Shown: positions 27,896-28,625 of the stretch, piece after piece | Position numbering within the stretch: the first letter of the stretch is position 1 | Layout: every line of letters begins with the position of its first letter | Assembly (NCBI GenBank): GCA_031835245.1 | Contig: JAVKOQ010000544.1 | Coordinates: forward strand, 1-28,625 | Direction of reading: 5' to 3' | Length of the DNA: 28,625 nucleotides | Source of the DNA: Balamuthia mandrillaris | Lineage: Eukaryota > Discosea > Longamoebia > Balamuthiidae | Notes under the pieces: generated by a model | Database searches by the model: none | What the model saw: the letters and a program-made list of their open reading frames with translations, nothing else | Told to the model about the DNA's origin: nothing | Translations under genes and position numbers: made by a program

Positions 27896-28625
27896 GCGAC
27901 AGGCGCTGCCTGTGGTTGGGTTGCTGCTAAAGCGGTAGAGGTTAGGGGGTTGCGGGTTGTTGTAGTGGCGGTAGTCGCTGTTCTCTTGCCTGAAGAGAGC
28001 TAAGGGACCAGAGGAAGTAAAGTGATTCAGATTGGGTAACCGAAAGGTAAACCGAAGAGGGAGATTGAAAAGTAGAAGGGAGTTGGGTTATGAAAAGGTA
28101 GTAGAAGAAGATGAAGGTGATCACCAAAGTATCAAACTTGGTAAAAAAGAAGTAAAGTAGATGAGAAAAAATATGAAACAAGTGAAAAGAAAAAGAATTC
28201 GGGTGCAAAAGCAAGTATCAGTTAGCCTTGCTTTGAACCCAAAAAGAAAGAAAAGGTTTTACAAAGAGGGTAGTGGTAGAAGGATTTTTTTTAAAAAAGG
28301 GGGAAGATGAATTGTTGTTTTTTTCTCTCGAAATAAAGAATTATCTCTGCTCAACACGCTGACTTTCAAAGTAGCGGAGCAAAGATCAAAGCCTCGTAGA
28401 AGAGGGAGGACGGTAGGGATCTAGAAAAAAAAGAACTTTGGTGGTCTGGACCAACAAAAAAAGCAGTAAGTTTAGCTCTTGTGTGCGTGAGAGGGGGAAA
28501 AAAAGGGAGAGGAAAAGGTAGCGCGAGAGACGTTTGGGTGGAGGTCGAGGGTTAATTGTCTACACAAATTAACCCGGTGATAATTGTCCTCGTGGATAAT
28601 TTGCGTTTCCCCTTTTTAAGTTCTC
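27896..28625 (-). promoter_or_regulatory. Leader and promoter of the CudA-like gene, with TAATT cluster
   Basis: On the gene strand the sequence is pyrimidine-rich and ends with CTCTCTTCAG (about 27993), which could be an acceptor of a leader intron. At the far end a 9-bp inverted repeat (GGGTTAATT at 28549-28557 and AATTAACCC at 28567-28575) and two further TAATT copies (28581-28586 and 28598-28603) form a cluster of homeodomain-core motifs. Confidence 0.4.

Overview
This window looks like nuclear DNA of an amoebozoan, most likely a relative of Acanthamoeba or Balamuthia (Centramoebida). The evidence is two identical 119-nt 5S rRNA genes whose sequence, from memory, is close to Acanthamoeba 5S; a U2 snRNA gene; short GT-AG introns with CT-rich interiors; and a gene set including major vault protein, a homeodomain protein and a CudA-like factor. 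The species call is an inference. I see no transposon, virus-like element or CRISPR array.

Left part (1-8061): a five-exon THUMPD3-type tRNA methyltransferase (+) behind a run of CRE-like sites; a convergent gene for a probable mitochondrial membrane protein (-), whose stop codon lies 8 bp from the THUMPD3 stop; a MORN-repeat protein (+); a universal-stress-protein domain fused to a tandem 30-residue repeat (+); and a CDPF1 homologue (-).

Middle (8300-10625): a small-RNA locus with a 5S gene (-), a U2 snRNA gene (+) starting 171 bp away head-to-head, and a second 5S gene (+). Both 5S copies share an upstream element at the same distance from the start. A candidate four-exon gene (+) would carry the second 5S gene inside its first intron.

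Right part (10626-28625): intronless major vault protein MVP (-) divergent from a four-exon ZC3H3 orthologue (+). Then follows a five-exon gene (-) that my splice model reads as one protein with a BRCT domain, a WGR-like domain and a PP6-regulatory SAPS region, an architecture I do not know from elsewhere. Next are a small basic protein (-) and a BTB/T1 protein (+) sharing a divergent promoter with E2F-like sites; a 96-residue three-exon membrane protein (-); a homeobox gene (-); and a CudA-like transcription-factor gene (-) with TAATT motifs upstream.

Exon boundaries were worked out by eye from GT-AG sites and reading phase. In every multi-exon model the summed coding length is a multiple of three. 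No expression data or database search was available.
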